DNA of 15,426 nt from CAWGGS01 sp963822095 (GCA_963822095.1 CAWGGS010000038.1:1-15426); one strand, 5' to 3'; shown: positions 6,231 to 14,503, counted from the first letter of the stretch. Notes: generated by a model from the sequence alone, not told the origin. Program-made: numbers and translations.

Positions 6231-7274
6231 ATGGATAAATCAATGAGGGTGATGTCGGAAACACCGCTGAATGCAGAGACGCCTGTTGCTCATCTGCAAT
6301 CCTGGATCACCGGTAATGAAGTATTCTTTAAGCGAAATCAAGGCCGGATCATGTCCTCTCCGGTCAATCTTGAAGACTGGAGGCTTAAAATTGAAGGGCA
6401 GGTTGAAAAACCGCTGGAGATCAGTTTCTCAGAAATCCTTCAGTTTTCAAAGGTCGAAGTGGCCTGCACTCTGGAATGTTCCGGCAACGGCCGGTCGCTG
6501 CTTGAAAAAAAGGCCTCCGGAAATCCCTGGACCATTGGAGGTGTCGGCAATGCCGTTTGGGGCGGTGTGCGGCTTTCCGAGGTCCTGGAAAAGGCAGGGG
6601 TGTCCTCCGAGGTTCGTCATGTCGGTTTTGAGGGATTGGATACGCCCCTTGGTTCGGCCGGGATAAAATTTATTCGCAGCATTCCGATCTCCAAGGCGCT
6701 TGATTCGACGATTCTCGCCTACGAGATGAACGGGGAGCCCTTGCCCCTTGAGCACGGATTTCCTTTGCGGGCCCTGGCATTGGGATGGACGGGGGCCAAC
6801 TGTGTAAAATGGCTGAGCAAGATTACACTTCTTAAAAAACCTGCGGCAGGCTTTTTCATGGACAAGGTCTACCGGGTCTTTCAGAAAGGAGAGGATTCGG
6901 CAACGGGTGAGGTGGTCACCGCCATTCCCTTGAAATCCATTATCACCGCACCGGAAGACAATGCGGTTCTGGCGGCGGGTATTGTTGTCATTCACGGTGC
7001 TGCCTATACAGGCGAGGGTCAAATTGCCAAGGTCGAGGTCAGCATGGACGACGGCAGAACCTGGGATGGGGTGGAATTCATCGGACCCCGTGAACGTTAT
7101 GCCTGGCAACGCTGGGAGTACAGGTCCCGGCCAACGGAGCCCGGGCAGTACAGGATTCTGGCCCGGGCCACGGACAGCGACGGCCGGGTCCAGCCCATGC
7201 AGGCACAGTGGAATGTCCATGGGTATGGAAACAATGGCGTCCGCGAGCACGGCATCACCGTCATCCTCGGGTAG
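6231..7274 (+). CDS. Sulfite-oxidase-family molybdopterin enzyme
   Basis: A 347-residue protein made of an oxidoreductase molybdopterin-binding domain (about residues 45-215) and a C-terminal Ig-like Mo-cofactor dimerisation domain (about 235-340). The conserved ACTLECSGNGR segment carries the expected Mo-ligating Cys83. LEHGFPLRALALGW and GANCVKWLSKI are the usual pterin-site segments, and VEVSMDDGRTWDG and YRILARATDSDGRVQP belong to the dimer domain. Relatives include SoxC, plant-type sulfite oxidase and related sulfur-compound oxidoreductases. I cannot tell the substrate. No heme domain is present and no twin-arginine or other signal peptide is visible, so it seems cytoplasmic, unlike SoxC. 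The ATG at 6231 has GGAGG 7 bases upstream; an in-frame ATG at 6177 adds 18 residues with no signal either. It converges on mprF with 12 bases between the stop codons. Confidence 0.9.
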   Translation: MDKSMRVMSETPLNAETPVAHLQSWITGNEVFFKRNQGRIMSSPVNLEDWRLKIEGQVEKPLEISFSEILQFSKVEVACTLECSGNGRSLLEKKASGNPWTIGGVGNAVWGGVRLSEVLEKAGVSSEVRHVGFEGLDTPLGSAGIKFIRSIPISKALDSTILAYEMNGEPLPLEHGFPLRALALGWTGANCVKWLSKITLLKKPAAGFFMDKVYRVFQKGEDSATGEVVTAIPLKSIITAPEDNAVLAAGIVVIHGAAYTGEGQIAKVEVSMDDGRTWDGVEFIGPRERYAWQRWEYRSRPTEPGQYRILARATDSDGRVQPMQAQWNVHGYGNNGVREHGITVILG

Positions 7275-7279
7275 GATGA
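7261..7279. terminator. Hairpin at the convergent gene ends
   Basis: A 7-bp perfect inverted repeat (TCATCCT at 7261-7267, AGGATGA at 7273-7279) with a CGGGT loop spans the stop codon of the molybdoenzyme gene. It lies only 7 bases from the mprF stop. Neither strand has a T tract next to it, so any role in ending the two facing transcripts is a guess from position. Confidence 0.3.
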
Positions 7280-7286
7280 GGGGAAG

Positions 7287-9869
7287 TTATTTGGCAAATA
7301 TTGCCTTCCAGCCGCCGGAGATGCGACGGGTGATGGTCATCAGGATAAATGGGACCAGAAGGCCTGCCGGAGCAGCCAGATAACGGGGCAGCCATTCGGG
7401 GGCAAATTTGGCCTTATAGGCATACAGGCCTTCAAAGTTATAGAACTCTTCACCGAGATCGAATATCACCGTGCCGATCTTGTGCCAGAGCGGGGCCAGC
7501 GGGTGGCGTTCCAGTCCTGCCAGGGGGGCCATTCCGAGCGAAAACTTCTTGAAATTCAGGTCTTTGCTCCACAGCATGAGTTCAACAAAGAGATATTCCA
7601 TTATGCCGTTCGGACTTTCCGGGTCGTACCGCATCAGGTCCACGGATAACTCGTTTAAGCCGGCGGTCTTCCAGATGTTGGCAAAGGCCACAATCTTTCC
7701 CGTCTGATCGTAAACCGCGGCGACGTCGGTGTATTTTATATAGTCTTCGCTGAAAAATCCCAGGGAGAAGCTCTTTTCATGGGCTTTTTTCTGGGCCAGC
7801 CATCTATCTGATATCGAACGCAGGGTCTCAAGATTATCCAGCAGCTCTTCTTTGGTAAGCATTGCGAACCGATAACCGTTTTTGACGAACTTGTTGCGGG
7901 CAGTACGCTGGGAGCCGAACCTTTTACCTTGCAACGAGAAACTCGAAAGGTCGACGCGGGCCTCCTCGCCGATTTTTAGAAGGGAAAGCCCCAAGTCGAG
8001 ATAGTAGGGGAGATAATTGTCACTCACCTGGTAAAAAACAACCTTGGCATTATAGAGATCGACCTGTTCGCGAAAGCGCCACAACAGGGCCTCGGCGGAC
8101 TTCGGCTCTCCTACCGGATCGCCCATGACGATCCAGTATCTACGGGTGATGTCAAACATCAGGAAGGCCTTTCTGTCCTCACTCCAACTGAGGTATTTGT
8201 CGCCCAGAAGCGCCAGGAATCCCCGGCTGTCCGTCGTCGTGGCTATCAGGGTTGCGGCCTCGTCCAATTCCTCCTGATCGGGTTTTCTCAATGTCCTCGG
8301 ATGAGCAACGGCCAGAAGATAATACAGGGCATAGCCCGTCGCCAGGACCGCAGTAATCAGTAAAGCCCTTAAAAAACGGGGGGCATCGCCTTTATAGGAA
8401 AACTGCCACCAGAGGTCTCCCGCATATTGGACATTGTGGTAGGCGAAGAAGCCGAGCCATGAAACGCCTATCAACACGATTGTGATCATCACGATCCACG
8501 GACGGGAAAAGGGCATATCGACCAGCGAAGACTTGCGGCGGAAGTATTTTCGGGTGGGCAGAAGCAACAGGAACATCACCATCAAGGCCAGTGAGTCCTG
8601 CCAATCGAGCCCCTTGAGCAGAGACGTCACACTACCGGTGGCTAGAAGAAACAGGCTACCGTACCAGGCGGCGTCGATGCGCAGGCGGATACCCCTGGCC
8701 AGAAAGAGGAGAGCCAGCCCACTAATACTGCCGATGAGATGGGAGATTTCAAAGACGGGAAGCGGGATGAAGTCCTGCAGCCATTCCATGGACGAAGTTC
8801 CGGTCGGTAAGGCTCCCGATATCAGGAGAATTCCGCCGGAAAAAAGCAGCAGAACAGAATAGATCTGCGGAATAACGATGGAGAGCATTCGCCCGAAGAC
8901 TCGGCCTCCTTCTTTGAAGGCCTTGCGTCTGGTGAAAACCTCGAATCCAAGCAGGCCGATTCCAGCAAGGGTCAGCGGGATAAAATAGTAGATAATCCGA
9001 AACAGAAAGAGGGCGCCGATCAGCCAGAGATGATGGCCAGATTGGTGGATGTCGGACATGAACCAGACGAAGGCACTTTCAAACACCCCGATGCCGCCGG
9101 GAACCTGGCTGATGACGCCTGCGGCCTGGGCAATGACGAAGATCAGCAGAAAGGTCATGAAATCGATTTGGACATGGCCGAAGAGGATGACCCAGAGGAC
9201 CACCGAGGATAAAACCACATCGAATGCTGCGATCAAGGTCTGCCCAAGGGTTATGCCCGCAGAAGGTAGACGGAACTCAAAGCCCTTGACGGTAAGGGGC
9301 TTTTTCCAGAAGATGACGGCAAGCCAGTATATGGCAAGCGAAAGGGCGCAGATAACACTCAGCAGTCTGATGATATGGATGTGTTTGATGGGTTCATGGA
9401 TGTAAACCGGGAGGAGCAAACTGCTGCCCAAGCCCAAGGCTAGGACGCCTAGGAAATAGGTGATGGACAGGAAAAAGGAGATTTTCAATACGTCCCAACC
9501 AGGGATTCCCCATGCGGAATAAAAGCGGTAGCGGACTGAACCGCCTGCCGCCCAGGCATGGCCGGTGTTATTACTGATAGGGTAACTGATCAGAGAAGCG
9601 ATAAGGATTTTTGCAACCGGGACCTGTCTGTGTCCGGTATAACGAAGGGCCAGATAATCATATCCGCCCAGTACGAGATAATTAATGAGCGTAAGCACAA
9701 TAGCCAGCGCGAGAATACCGATGGGGACTTCTTTGACGGCATAGACGATCTGACTGAAGTTCCGTGTTCCCATCTCTTTGTGGACGACCAAAAGTGCCAG
9801 GCCAAACAGCAGAAGCGGCAGAAAATGGGTAAGACGTTGGAGAAAGGATTGAATGGATACAACTTTCAT
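7287..9869 (-). CDS. mprF: Phosphatidylglycerol lysyltransferase/flippase MprF
   Basis: An 860-residue integral membrane protein, the normal length for full MprF. About 14 hydrophobic segments occupy residues 10-530: an N-terminal flippase part with the conserved motifs YPISNNTGHAWAAGGSVRYRFYSAWG and SQVPGGIGVFE, then further helices. Residues about 530-860 form the cytosolic GNAT-like aminoacyl-PG synthase domain (DUF2156), with motifs such as RYWIVMGDPVGEP, VFYQVSDNYLPYY and FSLGMAPLAGLERHPLAPLWHKIG. The family uses aminoacyl-tRNA, usually Lys-tRNA, to add an amino acid to phosphatidylglycerol and then moves the product to the outer leaflet. This lowers the negative surface charge and raises resistance to cationic peptides and acid. 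The amino acid cannot be read from the sequence. The start ATG lacks an obvious Shine-Dalgarno. The gene follows acvB after 121 bases on the same strand, which fits a shared pathway. Confidence 0.95.
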   Translation of the reverse strand: MKVVSIQSFLQRLTHFLPLLLFGLALLVVHKEMGTRNFSQIVYAVKEVPIGILALAIVLTLINYLVLGGYDYLALRYTGHRQVPVAKILIASLISYPISNNTGHAWAAGGSVRYRFYSAWGIPGWDVLKISFFLSITYFLGVLALGLGSSLLLPVYIHEPIKHIHIIRLLSVICALSLAIYWLAVIFWKKPLTVKGFEFRLPSAGITLGQTLIAAFDVVLSSVVLWVILFGHVQIDFMTFLLIFVIAQAAGVISQVPGGIGVFESAFVWFMSDIHQSGHHLWLIGALFLFRIIYYFIPLTLAGIGLLGFEVFTRRKAFKEGGRVFGRMLSIVIPQIYSVLLLFSGGILLISGALPTGTSSMEWLQDFIPLPVFEISHLIGSISGLALLFLARGIRLRIDAAWYGSLFLLATGSVTSLLKGLDWQDSLALMVMFLLLLPTRKYFRRKSSLVDMPFSRPWIVMITIVLIGVSWLGFFAYHNVQYAGDLWWQFSYKGDAPRFLRALLITAVLATGYALYYLLAVAHPRTLRKPDQEELDEAATLIATTTDSRGFLALLGDKYLSWSEDRKAFLMFDITRRYWIVMGDPVGEPKSAEALLWRFREQVDLYNAKVVFYQVSDNYLPYYLDLGLSLLKIGEEARVDLSSFSLQGKRFGSQRTARNKFVKNGYRFAMLTKEELLDNLETLRSISDRWLAQKKAHEKSFSLGFFSEDYIKYTDVAAVYDQTGKIVAFANIWKTAGLNELSVDLMRYDPESPNGIMEYLFVELMLWSKDLNFKKFSLGMAPLAGLERHPLAPLWHKIGTVIFDLGEEFYNFEGLYAYKAKFAPEWLPRYLAAPAGLLVPFILMTITRRISGGWKAIFAK

Positions 9870-9952
9870 CTGGGTGTGTATTTGGCGTTTCTGTGAGTTA
9901 GGAAGATTTAGAAAGATTCATTATGTAAGTTGCCTGAAATCGCAATGTGTAT

Positions 9953-9978
9953 TGAACCTGTTCATTGACAGGCTGTCA
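9953..9978. repeat. Two adjacent palindromes between acvB and mprF
   Basis: TGAACCTGTTCA (9953-9964, two 5-base arms around CT) is followed after one base by a second palindrome at 9966-9978 (TGACAG and CTGTCA around a single G). Part of each can also pair with the other (CCTG at 9957-9960 with CAGG at 9969-9972). They lie just downstream of the acvB stop in the 121 bp gap before mprF, so they could be operator half-site pairs or an mRNA structure. No promoter of good quality is visible between them and mprF. Confidence 0.55.
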
Positions 9979-9990
9979 GGGCTGAGATCT

Positions 9991-11370
9991 TCAATTGGCT
10001 CTGTCCATTCCGATCCGGTTATAGGCTGTAATCAACCGCATGACCAGTTTCTGGTAATTGTGGTCGAAATGATGACCGCCCGGCAATTGAACAACCTGTG
10101 CACCCGGAGCGGAATATTCGGTACAGGCGGTATCGTCTTTTTCTTCCTGTCCGTATATGCAGAGGACCTTTTTGCCGGGAATCCGGTTCAATTCCGGCAG
10201 GATTGGAAAACCTGTCGAACTTTTCCCGAGCCAGCCTGAAACATGTATCTCGAAATCCGCTGCCTTGCCGAGCGCCAATAGAACAATCAGGTTGACGTCC
10301 TTTCTGTCGGTTTCCGGCAGGTGGTTATACACTGCGGGAAGAATGTCAGCACCGAAGGAATATCCGGCGAGGACAAAACGTTTTGCCTTCCATGAAGAAC
10401 GGTACTTTTTCATCATTGCGGAAAGATCTTGTGCCACCTCTTCAACGGTCTTGCTGCTCCAGAAATAGCGTAGAGTATCCACGCCAACCACGGGGTAGCC
10501 GCGGTCGGCCATAATCCCGCCCACATCCCGATCCAAATCGCGCCAGCCGCCGTCTCCCGAGTAAAAAAAGGTGACCGTCCTGTTCGGGCTCTTGGAGGGG
10601 AGTGCCACCGTCGGCACGAGGTCGGCCGTTTTTTTCTGTTGTTCGTCTATTATTGTATGTATTTCGTTGATCATGACCGACTCAAGGGGGGTGTTGTACG
10701 GTGCGATATCGGTCCGGATGTTGGTAAGCTTGCGGACAAAGACCGCGGTTGCGTCATCCGGTTGATCCGTCCATGCGGCCAGCCACTTGCCGGTAAAGGG
10801 TGAAAACGAAGTCAACTGCCGATGCCCGTTGACCGGCTTTGAAGAAAGCGGGGTGCAGACGTCGGTTCCCTTCGGCAGAACGGCGGAAAAGCCCACTGAA
10901 ATGTTCATCGATGTGCTATCCGGTCTTGTTGCGGCGTTGATAAAGGGGAGTAAGGAGCCGGTGTCGATCCCGGCCAGGATCGTCAAGGTTTTCTTTGGAG
11001 CCTTGGACCATTTTTCCAGGAGGGCAAACGGGATTTTTATTTTTTTAGTGGTAATACAGTGGGTTTTGTTGTCGGTCAATGCCTGTATGGCGCGACCGCT
11101 GTCAACCACTGCCACGGCGACTCCTGTTTTGGCAATGCGGTGGGCCAGGGTTTGGGCAGGGAATTTCCCGTTGTCTGCAAAGACGACCGCCAGGGCTTTA
11201 AAGGATATCAATGGTCGGGCGAGTGCGATCCTGCCGTAGGCGGTATCCTTGATGATATCGTCCATAATGGGGAAATTCTTATAGGAAGCAAACCGAACAA
11301 GGCCTATAACCGCAGCAAATAGAGCAAGAGCCAGAATCAGCTGGGCTGTGAAACTATACCTGAATCTCAT
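9991..11370 (-). CDS. acvB: AcvB/VirJ-family lysyl-phosphatidylglycerol hydrolase
   Basis: A 459-residue protein, the usual AcvB length. An N-terminal hydrophobic segment (about residues 8-25) should act as a signal peptide or anchor, placing the rest in the periplasm. Residues about 50-245 resemble a degenerate first alpha/beta-hydrolase-like domain. Residues about 262-455 are the VirJ-type hydrolase domain, with YSGDGGWRDLDRDV (270-283), the nucleophile elbow GYSFGAD (Ser338) and a C-terminal GGHHFD carrying the likely catalytic His433 or His434. In Agrobacterium and Rhizobium, AcvB/AtvA proteins hydrolyse lysyl-phosphatidylglycerol made by the neighbouring LpiA/MprF enzyme. The same adjacency here (acvB then mprF, same strand) supports that role. 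It lies 53 bases after fadH and may be in the same transcript. Assignment to the family is strong; the substrate is inferred from relatives and context. Confidence 0.9.
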   Translation of the reverse strand: MRFRYSFTAQLILALALFAAVIGLVRFASYKNFPIMDDIIKDTAYGRIALARPLISFKALAVVFADNGKFPAQTLAHRIAKTGVAVAVVDSGRAIQALTDNKTHCITTKKIKIPFALLEKWSKAPKKTLTILAGIDTGSLLPFINAATRPDSTSMNISVGFSAVLPKGTDVCTPLSSKPVNGHRQLTSFSPFTGKWLAAWTDQPDDATAVFVRKLTNIRTDIAPYNTPLESVMINEIHTIIDEQQKKTADLVPTVALPSKSPNRTVTFFYSGDGGWRDLDRDVGGIMADRGYPVVGVDTLRYFWSSKTVEEVAQDLSAMMKKYRSSWKAKRFVLAGYSFGADILPAVYNHLPETDRKDVNLIVLLALGKAADFEIHVSGWLGKSSTGFPILPELNRIPGKKVLCIYGQEEKDDTACTEYSAPGAQVVQLPGGHHFDHNYQKLVMRLITAYNRIGMDRAN

Positions 11371-11423
11371 TTTAGTCTTTCTTGGGTCTTTATTTATTAA
11401 ATATCATGCCATAAAGGAAGAGG

Positions 11424-13442
11424 TCAGAGCTGGTCGGCCGTCTCCGTTCCCTGGGCGATGGCCCATTCTGCGTCCAGCTCCGCAGCTCTCTGTGCCCCGC
11501 CGATGAGATGATAGGATATTCCCTCGGCATCAAGTTCCTCGGCTAATGTCAACTCGGAGAGCTGGCCTGCACAGATAACCACGTCGTCTACCTCCAGGAG
11601 GTGCTCTTCGCCGTTATGTCGAATGAGCAGGCCGTCATGGTTTACAGCTAGGTACTCCACTCCACCAAGCATTTTGACCCCGTTTTTTTTCAGAACCAAC
11701 CGGTGTATCCATCCAGTAGTCTTGCCGAGTCCTGCTCCCGGTTTTGTCTTTTTTCGCTGCAGCAGATAGATTTGTCTCTTCGGAGGTTCCCTGCGCATTT
11801 CACCAAGCCCTCCTTCCTCGGCATAGGTCATGTCGACCCCCCATTCGGCCATGAAGTCCTCAACGCTTTCGGGTGTGGAGCTTTCATGGAGCAGGTAGGT
11901 GGCCAGGTCGAAACCTATGCCGCCAGCGCCGATGATTGCCACCCTTTTGCCTATCTGTTTTTTCTTCAACAGGACCTCGTTGTATAAACAGACATTTCCA
12001 CCATCCGCACCTTCCAGGTCGATTGCTCGCGGCTTGACACCGGTGCTGATCACGATCTCGTCGAAATTTTTCAGGTCCTTTGGTGTCGGGGAACAGTTCA
12101 ACCTGAGCTCGACTTTGTGGAGTGCCAGTTGGACCCGGAAATACCTGAGAGTCTCTTCGAATTCGTCCTTTCCTGGAATCTGCCTGGCAAGAAGAAACTG
12201 ACCCCCGATATGTGCATTTTTCTCGAACAGAGTGACCTTGTGGCCTCGGGCGGCCGCAGTGGTGCTGCAGGCAAGTCCTGTCGGGCCGGCACCTATGACC
12301 GCGACTTTTTTAACCTTTTGAGCTTTAGTGAAAGGCATGATTGTTTCATGGCAGGCCCGCGGGTTGACGAGGCAGCTAGCTGTCTTGCGGGAGAAGATGT
12401 GATCCAGGCATGCCTGGTTGCAGCCGATGCAGGTGTTGATCTCCCGGCTGCGTCCGTCCTCGGCTTTCCTGACCCAGTCTGGGTCGGCTAGAAAAGGCCT
12501 GGCCATACAGACCATGTCGGCATAGCCTTCTGCCAGCAGAGATTCGGCCACCTGCGGCATGTTGATCCGGTTGGTGGTGATAAGAGGAATGCTCACCTCT
12601 CCCATGAGTCGTTTAGTGACCCAGGAAAATCCGGCCCTCGGCACCATGGTGGCAATTGTCGGAATCCGGGCTTCATGCCAGCCGATTCCGGTATTTATCA
12701 TCGTAGCCCCCGCTTGCTCGATGCGTTTTCCCAGTAGGACGACTTCATCCCAGGAGCTGCCCCCTTTGACCAGGTCCAGCATGGAGAGACGGTAGACGAT
12801 GATGAAGTCCTGCCCGACGGCTTTCCGGATGCCCTCTACGATCTCAAGCGGGAAGCGGATGCGGTTTTCAAAGGTACCACCCCATTGGTCGGTTCTGATG
12901 TTGGTCTTTTGGGCGACGAATTGGTTGATCAGGTAGCCTTCGGACCCCATGATTTCGATACCGTCGTAGTCCGCTTCCCTGGCCAGAGTTGCACACCGTA
13001 TGAAATCGTTGATGGTGGATTGTATCCTTCTCTTACTCAGTTCTTTGGGCTTGAATCTGTTGATGGGGGTCTTGATTGAGGATGGCGCCACGCAAAGCGG
13101 ATGGTAGCCGTAGCGTCCGGCATGCAGGATCTGGAGGCAGATCCTGCCTCCGGCATCGTGGACCGCGTCGGTGATAAGCCTATGGCCTTTGAGCTGGGAG
13201 GGATTTGCCAGACGAAGGGAAAAAGGGGCGATCCAGCCGGCCCTGTTCGGAGCCACTCCGCCGGTGATGATCAGGCTCACTCCGCCGCGAGCCCGAGCGG
13301 CATAAAAGGCAGCCATTCGTTTGAACCCGTTTTTTTCCTCTTCCAGGCCGGTGTGCATGGAACCCATCAGGACCCGGTTTTTGAGGAGTGTAAATCCCAA
13401 ATCCAGAGGACGCATCAGGTGGGGGTAGGGGGAATCAACCAT
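11424..13442 (-). CDS. fadH: 2,4-dienoyl-CoA reductase (NADPH)
   Basis: A 672-residue protein, the same length as E. coli FadH, and alignable by eye along its whole length. Residues 1-330 are an FMN-binding TIM barrel with catalytic Tyr170 (MGSEGYLIN) and His256 (GIGWHEARIPTI). The [4Fe-4S] cluster ligands are Cys338, 341, 345 and 357 (CIGCNQACLDHIF, SCLVNPRACHE). The remainder holds the FAD/NADPH Rossmann domains, with VAVIGAGPTGLA and VAIIGAGGIGFD glycine motifs and GLGKTTGWIHR. The enzyme reduces the conjugated double bonds of 2,4-dienoyl-CoA during breakdown of polyunsaturated fatty acids in the cytoplasm. The ATG at 13442 gives the usual N-terminus; a TTG two codons upstream (13448) is the alternative, and a GGAG lies 10 bases before the ATG. 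It is the first gene of a minus-strand run with acvB and mprF. Related Old Yellow Enzyme flavoproteins have other substrates, but similarity to true FadH is high. Confidence 0.93.
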   Translation of the reverse strand: MVDSPYPHLMRPLDLGFTLLKNRVLMGSMHTGLEEEKNGFKRMAAFYAARARGGVSLIITGGVAPNRAGWIAPFSLRLANPSQLKGHRLITDAVHDAGGRICLQILHAGRYGYHPLCVAPSSIKTPINRFKPKELSKRRIQSTINDFIRCATLAREADYDGIEIMGSEGYLINQFVAQKTNIRTDQWGGTFENRIRFPLEIVEGIRKAVGQDFIIVYRLSMLDLVKGGSSWDEVVLLGKRIEQAGATMINTGIGWHEARIPTIATMVPRAGFSWVTKRLMGEVSIPLITTNRINMPQVAESLLAEGYADMVCMARPFLADPDWVRKAEDGRSREINTCIGCNQACLDHIFSRKTASCLVNPRACHETIMPFTKAQKVKKVAVIGAGPTGLACSTTAAARGHKVTLFEKNAHIGGQFLLARQIPGKDEFEETLRYFRVQLALHKVELRLNCSPTPKDLKNFDEIVISTGVKPRAIDLEGADGGNVCLYNEVLLKKKQIGKRVAIIGAGGIGFDLATYLLHESSTPESVEDFMAEWGVDMTYAEEGGLGEMRREPPKRQIYLLQRKKTKPGAGLGKTTGWIHRLVLKKNGVKMLGGVEYLAVNHDGLLIRHNGEEHLLEVDDVVICAGQLSELTLAEELDAEGISYHLIGGAQRAAELDAEWAIAQGTETADQL

Positions 13443-13537
13443 TTTCAATAATCTCCAAAACGCTTTTTACCTGAAAACGACTTTGCAGGGGACTTTGTTC
13501 CTGCCGGAAGGGTTTTGCTCCTTTTTCTATGAGGGCC

Positions 13538-13566
13538 TCTATACAACACAGGTCTCTTCATGTCGA
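13538..13566 (-). promoter_or_regulatory. Candidate promoter of fadH (and possibly acvB-mprF)
   Basis: On the minus strand TCGACA (plus 13561-13566, 5 of 6) and TATAGA (13538-13543, 4 of 6) are spaced exactly 17 bases. The predicted start near 13531 leaves a leader of about 90 nt before fadH. It begins right at the end of the upstream kinase-like gene, so fadH could also be reached by read-through from that gene. Confidence 0.5.
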
Positions 13567-14361
13567 TTAAAAATATGAGTCAAACCAAATGGTGTATTCC
13601 TTTATCTCGGTAATGGAATTTAAAATCTTCTCAACTCGATTTTTAATGATCGATTGTTGTTCCTCCGGAACCTTCAGGGTAATCCTCACCTGACCACTTT
13701 TAGTGACGACCCCGGCATGGGGAAAGTCGAAGAGTTTCTTGCTAATCAATGCCGTAAGGGCCGAGTCGACAAGGGTTGCTTTTGATTCTTCCGTTTCCTG
13801 AAAAGAGGGGAGTTGTGCGGCACCGGCGATTATATCTACGGCGTCGTCTTCGGAGAGATGGCCGATACGGAGAACCAGATTATAGGTTTCCGGAGCTGTA
13901 AGGTTGATACCATACAAAAACATGGCCCATTTACGCCGTTCATCATCGTCTTTTTTCAGGATATAGCGGGCTTTTTCTTCGGAGATCTTTTCCCGTTCCA
14001 TCTCGGCTGCAACCCTGCTGTCGGTGTCGGCAATAACCCTGACCTTTAAAACATGAGGGATTTCGCGGACAAAATGGTGGGCGACAAGACCGTGGTACAC
14101 GACGTTTCCTGTGACAAAGCGGTCCAGAATCGCCGATCGGATGGCGGTTATAAATCGCTTCTTGCCGTGGGGGAAGCGATCGAGGACGGAAAAGGCATCA
14201 TCTAGTCCTCGCATCAACTTTATTTCCGGAAGATGAAATTCTTCAAGGTTTTCGATAATCTCATCCCGTGACAGACACGTGTAATTGAGCTTTTTCGCCA
14301 GTTTTTCGGCGATGGCTTTCCCATGGAAATAACTGCCTCTGGAAATAGTGATAATCGGCAT
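13567..14361 (-). CDS. Cytidylate-kinase-like protein with possible BON-like C-terminus
   Basis: A 264-residue protein with a perfect AAAGGAGGT ribosome-binding site just before its ATG, so the start is secure. The N-terminal half matches the cytidylate-kinase-like family: MPIITISRGSYFHGKAIAEKLAK places a P-loop-type turn at residues 9-15 (GxxxxGK). An Ala follows the Lys where nucleotide kinases normally have Ser/Thr. The YHGLVAHHFVREIPHVLKVRVIAD strand and the helical VAAEMEREKISEEKARYILKKDDDERRKW segment are typical of this group. Residues about 190-264 (ALTALISKKLF, GQVRITLKVPEE, VEKILNSITEIKEYTIWF) look like a BON-type alpha/beta module. The real substrate is unknown. It is cytoplasmic, with no signal or membrane segment. 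It reads toward fadH with a 124 bp gap and has a long leader of its own. Confidence 0.8.
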   Translation of the reverse strand: MPIITISRGSYFHGKAIAEKLAKKLNYTCLSRDEIIENLEEFHLPEIKLMRGLDDAFSVLDRFPHGKKRFITAIRSAILDRFVTGNVVYHGLVAHHFVREIPHVLKVRVIADTDSRVAAEMEREKISEEKARYILKKDDDERRKWAMFLYGINLTAPETYNLVLRIGHLSEDDAVDIIAGAAQLPSFQETEESKATLVDSALTALISKKLFDFPHAGVVTKSGQVRITLKVPEEQQSIIKNRVEKILNSITEIKEYTIWFDSYF

Positions 14362-14460
14362 CTGAACCTCCTTTCAAATGAATATTCCCCCAAGCTGATA
14401 CACTCCCGCACGGCTGAGCTTTTTAAGAGCAAATACTTTGAACCCATATCTGATAGATTA

Positions 14461-14503
14461 GATGTTTTTTCGCCGGATAGCAACCGGAGGGGAAAAAAAC
14501 ATC
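14461..14503. repeat. Large A/T-stem hairpin in the leader of the kinase-like gene
   Basis: A 10-bp outer stem (GATGTTTTTT at 14461-14470 with AAAAAACATC at 14494-14503) closes over an asymmetric internal loop (2 nt and 6 nt). Inside is a 4-bp CCGG/CCGG stem (14473-14476 and 14484-14487) with a 7-nt loop. It lies about 100 bases before the kinase-like start codon on the minus strand. No T tract follows on either strand, so it is not a standard terminator. Confidence 0.6.

Noticed and set aside
6447..7250. A 267-codon open frame on the minus strand inside the molybdoenzyme gene
   Set aside because: It is antisense to a protein with clear family motifs, has no recognisable domain, and is explained by the base composition of the real gene.
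9953..9964. A LexA (SOS) box at TGAACCTGTTCA
   Set aside because: Gram-positive-type LexA boxes have four bases between GAAC and GTTC; here there are two, and the neighbouring genes are not SOS genes.
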